From: Paenibacillus endophyticus
GTDB taxonomy: Bacteria > Bacillota > Bacilli > Paenibacillales > Paenibacillaceae
Direction of reading: 5' to 3'
NCBI RefSeq assembly: GCF_014192395.1
Contig: NZ_JACHXW010000008.1
Coordinates: forward strand, 62,001-126,000
DNA length: 64,000 bases
Part shown: piece by piece, positions 62,001 through 64,000 of the stretch
How positions within the stretch are numbered: position 1 is the first letter of the stretch
Layout: each line of letters starts with the position of its first letter
Translations under genes and position numbers: made by a program
Notes under the pieces: model-generated
What the model saw: only the letters and a program-made list of their open reading frames with translations
What the model was told of the DNA's origin: nothing
Database searches by the model: none

Positions 62001-63008
62001 CTATATTGCAAACGTTAAACCTATCAGCTGTTCACTAAGGCGCCATAGTCGTTCTGCCGCATCGGGATCAACCGCATATGGCATCACGCCGGAGTCCGTT
62101 AATGTCGAATTGTTGTCCAAATGAAATTCGGACTCAGCGTCCTGCCCGAGAGGGGCGATATCGCAGTTCTCGCAATAAATGCCCCCCCTATTGTTAAGCT
62201 GTGGGCTCGTCGCACACCACACGCTGGTAGCAGCCCCTTGCCCTACGGTCTTGAGATTTTTCGTTGGGTCGAGAACAGGCTGTCCGTTTTCGTCGATGAC
62301 GCCCGCCGCACGCAGTTCCTCATTCGAGAGATGTTTTTCGAGACCTGTGCCGACGATGCTGCCCGGATGAAGGGAAAAGGCGCGTACACCGTCGGCATGG
62401 CCACGCTTGTCAAGCTCGAGCGCGAAGAGAATGTTCGCCGTCTTCGCCTGACCATAGGCCCCCCATCGGTCATAATTACGTCGCTCGTAGTTGGGATCAT
62501 CGAACACGACGGGGGAAAAGTGATGTCCCCAGGAAGAAACTGAAACCACCCGCGCTCCGTTCGCCTTGCACAGCGCAGGCCACAGCCGCGCGACAAGCTG
62601 GAAATGGCCCAAATGGTTCGTCGCGAATTGGGATTCATAACCTCGCGAATCGCGTGTAAGAGGGGATGCCATAATACCTGCGCTGTTTACCAAAATGTGC
62701 AGCGGCTGACCTGAGGCAAGAAACTTCTCAGCAAAGGCATCGATCGAGGCAGGGTCCAGCAAGTCCATTCCTTCAATTTCAATGCCATCGATGTCCGCAA
62801 GCGCGGCCGCGGCTTTGTTGCGATCACGTGTCGGGACGATGACTTTGGCTCCAGCAGAACGAAGCACACGCACGGTCTCAAGACCAAGACCGGAATAGCC
62901 GCCGGTGACGATAGCAATTTTGCCGGATAGGTTAATACCCCTGATAACGTCTTCGGCTGTCGAAGACGCTCCATAGCCGGTGCCGATGGGAGTTTGTTTC
63001 GTTGTCAT
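62001..63008 (-). CDS. Short-chain dehydrogenase (retinol-dehydrogenase-like SDR)
   Basis: A 335-residue extended SDR. The NAD(P) site TGGYSGLGLETV is near residue 36, NSAGIM near 112, and the active site YGQAKTAN near 185 (YxxxK). It is similar to WWOX/retinol-dehydrogenase-like SDRs; the substrate is unknown. The ATG at 63008 follows AAAGGAG at seven bases; the frame is open for 44 more codons upstream but has no ribosome site there. It is divergent from a TetR regulator gene. Confidence 0.88.
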   Translation of the reverse strand: MTTKQTPIGTGYGASSTAEDVIRGINLSGKIAIVTGGYSGLGLETVRVLRSAGAKVIVPTRDRNKAAAALADIDGIEIEGMDLLDPASIDAFAEKFLASGQPLHILVNSAGIMASPLTRDSRGYESQFATNHLGHFQLVARLWPALCKANGARVVSVSSWGHHFSPVVFDDPNYERRNYDRWGAYGQAKTANILFALELDKRGHADGVRAFSLHPGSIVGTGLEKHLSNEELRAAGVIDENGQPVLDPTKNLKTVGQGAATSVWCATSPQLNNRGGIYCENCDIAPLGQDAESEFHLDNNSTLTDSGVMPYAVDPDAAERLWRLSEQLIGLTFAI

Positions 63009-63353
63009 AATATGCTCTCCTTTAAATGTTTTATGAAAAATATGACTTGAATAGCTGATAAAATCTTTATTTGAATAATCCCGTAAATTTTGAAGTATTA
63101 CGTAAGTGATAACCACTAACGGTCCAAAGCGTTTCGGCAAGTTTGCTCGATAGCCTATTCACGTACGCCAGTCATAAGCTTGCTATCCGCAGGAACAATC
63201 GCCGCGATGTCCACCAAATAAATATGGCAGCCTTTGCTCGACAGTGTTGATTTATGCCTTAATCATGATGATAGATCTCCCTCGCTATTTATTTAGACAA
63301 AAAACGTAAAATGTCTATGTGTCTATATTATACGACTGGACAAAGATTGTAAA
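63009..63353. promoter_or_regulatory. Divergent SDR/TetR intergenic region
   Basis: No gene is seen. An inverted repeat AGACA - 12 bases - TGTCT (63295-63316) lies near the TetR gene and a TATATTATAC run (about 63324) may hold its -10 element. The repeat is a candidate operator. A start-less 34-codon frame near 63150-63255 is not taken as a gene. Confidence 0.4.
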
Positions 63354-63929
63354 GTGTATAATAATAAATTCATGGACGACAAAAAGAAACTGCATATTAT
63401 AACCGTAGCATTGGACGTGTATTTCAAGTATGGCTATAAGCGAGTGTCGATGAATGAAATAGCACAGGCCGCCGGTATTTCACGTGCTGGTCTCTATTTG
63501 TACTTCAAGAACAAGGAGGAAGTTTTTAACGCTACGATTCTACATTATGGCGACACGCTCATTGAAGAAATTGTGGAAGGACTTTCTTCCAAGAAAACGC
63601 CTGAAGACAAAATTTTATATGCGTTCGAAGTGTGGTCAATTAACAATTTTGATCAATCATTGAACTCTCCGGAAGTAAAAGAAATGACCGACAGCTCTTA
63701 CGAATTCGCCCAGGAGGCACTCGACGCAAGCTACAATAAACTCGAAGTCGTTCTGATCTCTATTTTGGAATCGCGATCAACATCCTCCGGCAGCCCAAAC
63801 AGCCTTTCTCCAGAGAAATTGGCTCATCTTTTAACAAGCGCATCGCGAGGGTTTAAAATTGTCGCCCGAAACTCGTTGGAGCTTCGCCAATTGATTGAAG
63901 ACTTGCTCCGAATTATTCTTACCGCTTAA
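63354..63929 (+). CDS. TetR/AcrR family transcriptional regulator
   Basis: A 191-residue regulator. The N-terminal helix-turn-helix reads KYGYKRVSMNEIAQAAGISRAGLYLYFKNKEEVF (segments at residues 25-58), with a ligand-binding C-terminal domain. The start is GTG at 63354 or the ATG at 63372; both lack a strong ribosome site. It is transcribed divergently from the SDR gene and probably represses it. Confidence 0.88.
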   Translation: MYNNKFMDDKKKLHIITVALDVYFKYGYKRVSMNEIAQAAGISRAGLYLYFKNKEEVFNATILHYGDTLIEEIVEGLSSKKTPEDKILYAFEVWSINNFDQSLNSPEVKEMTDSSYEFAQEALDASYNKLEVVLISILESRSTSSGSPNSLSPEKLAHLLTSASRGFKIVARNSLELRQLIEDLLRIILTA

Positions 63930-64000
63930 GAGAGGAATGGTTCTTCTCTGCTAGCTGGAAAGCTTACTGTAAGGCGGCTTTTTTTGCTTTTTATTTTTCA

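Noticed and set aside
63009..63140. N-terminal extension of the SDR at 62001-63008
   Set aside because: AAAGGAG points to the ATG at 63008, and the added residues do not fit the SDR N-terminus.
63150..63258. Minus-strand frame of 34 codons with protein-like content before the SDR gene
   Set aside because: It has no start codon or ribosome site and no recognised family. It may be a relic or chance.

Overview
The window looks like a chromosomal segment of a Gram-positive spore former of the Paenibacillaceae (Paenibacillus or a close relative). The grounds are GGAGG-type ribosome binding sites with several TTG/GTG starts, Bacillus-type neighbours (typA-ylaH, yqhH-yqhG, yqzE, a YwaF-like gene), YesM/YesN two-component control of a sugar ABC operon, and many carbohydrate-active enzymes. 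No rRNA, CRISPR array, prophage or complete insertion sequence was seen.

Layout. 1-5 kb: a partial gene, ylaH, typA, a small membrane protein, and a divergent pair of TerC-family transporters. 4.6-14 kb: a minus-strand sugar utilisation operon read as histidine kinase (yesM-like), response regulator (yesN-like), two permeases and a lipoprotein binding protein, then after an internal terminator a six-hairpin glycosidase-like protein and a GH43-like enzyme. No ATPase gene is present, so a shared MsmX-type ATPase is assumed. 14-25 kb: thiI plus a cysteine desulfurase, a lytic transglycosylase, a HAD hydrolase, a nitroreductase, multispanning membrane proteins, a second two-component system, a lectin-like protein and a UbiA prenyltransferase. 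25-34 kb: a GH1 beta-glucosidase, a chemoreceptor preceded by a c-di-GMP-I riboswitch and terminator, a DUF1836 protein, a CNNM/CBS transporter, glycerate kinase, tRNA-Thr and tRNA-Pro, and an M48 protease with ankyrin repeats.

34-44 kb: a 39-residue membrane peptide, a GH2 glycosidase behind an unusual fused permease, a DUF2536-like protein, an amidase, and a phoX-tatA-tatC unit whose promoter carries hexamers in 11-bp phase like a PhoP box. 44-50 kb: an alpha/beta hydrolase, a DUF1989 protein followed by a YqcI/YcgG protein, a dienoyl-CoA-reductase-like SDR, a small protein made of 17 GNRTG-type pentapeptides, a LysR regulator and a cyanamide-hydratase-like HD protein. 50-60 kb: class II ribonucleotide reductase with an NrdR-like box, yqhH-yqhG, a secreted protein, yqzE, a CwlD-like amidase, a divergent polysaccharide deacetylase, an Rrf2 regulator and xanthine phosphoribosyltransferase. 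60-64 kb: tRNA-Leu followed by an AT-rich accessory stretch holding a decayed Thg1-like/polynucleotide-kinase-like fusion, small orphan genes and fragments, then a divergent SDR/TetR pair.

The most unusual items are the Thg1-kinase remnant, the GNRTG repeat protein, the fused permease with degenerate coupling loops, the riboswitch-controlled chemoreceptor, and the group of genes whose families touch guanidine, urea and cyanamide chemistry. All family assignments come from reading the sequence; none was checked by a database search.
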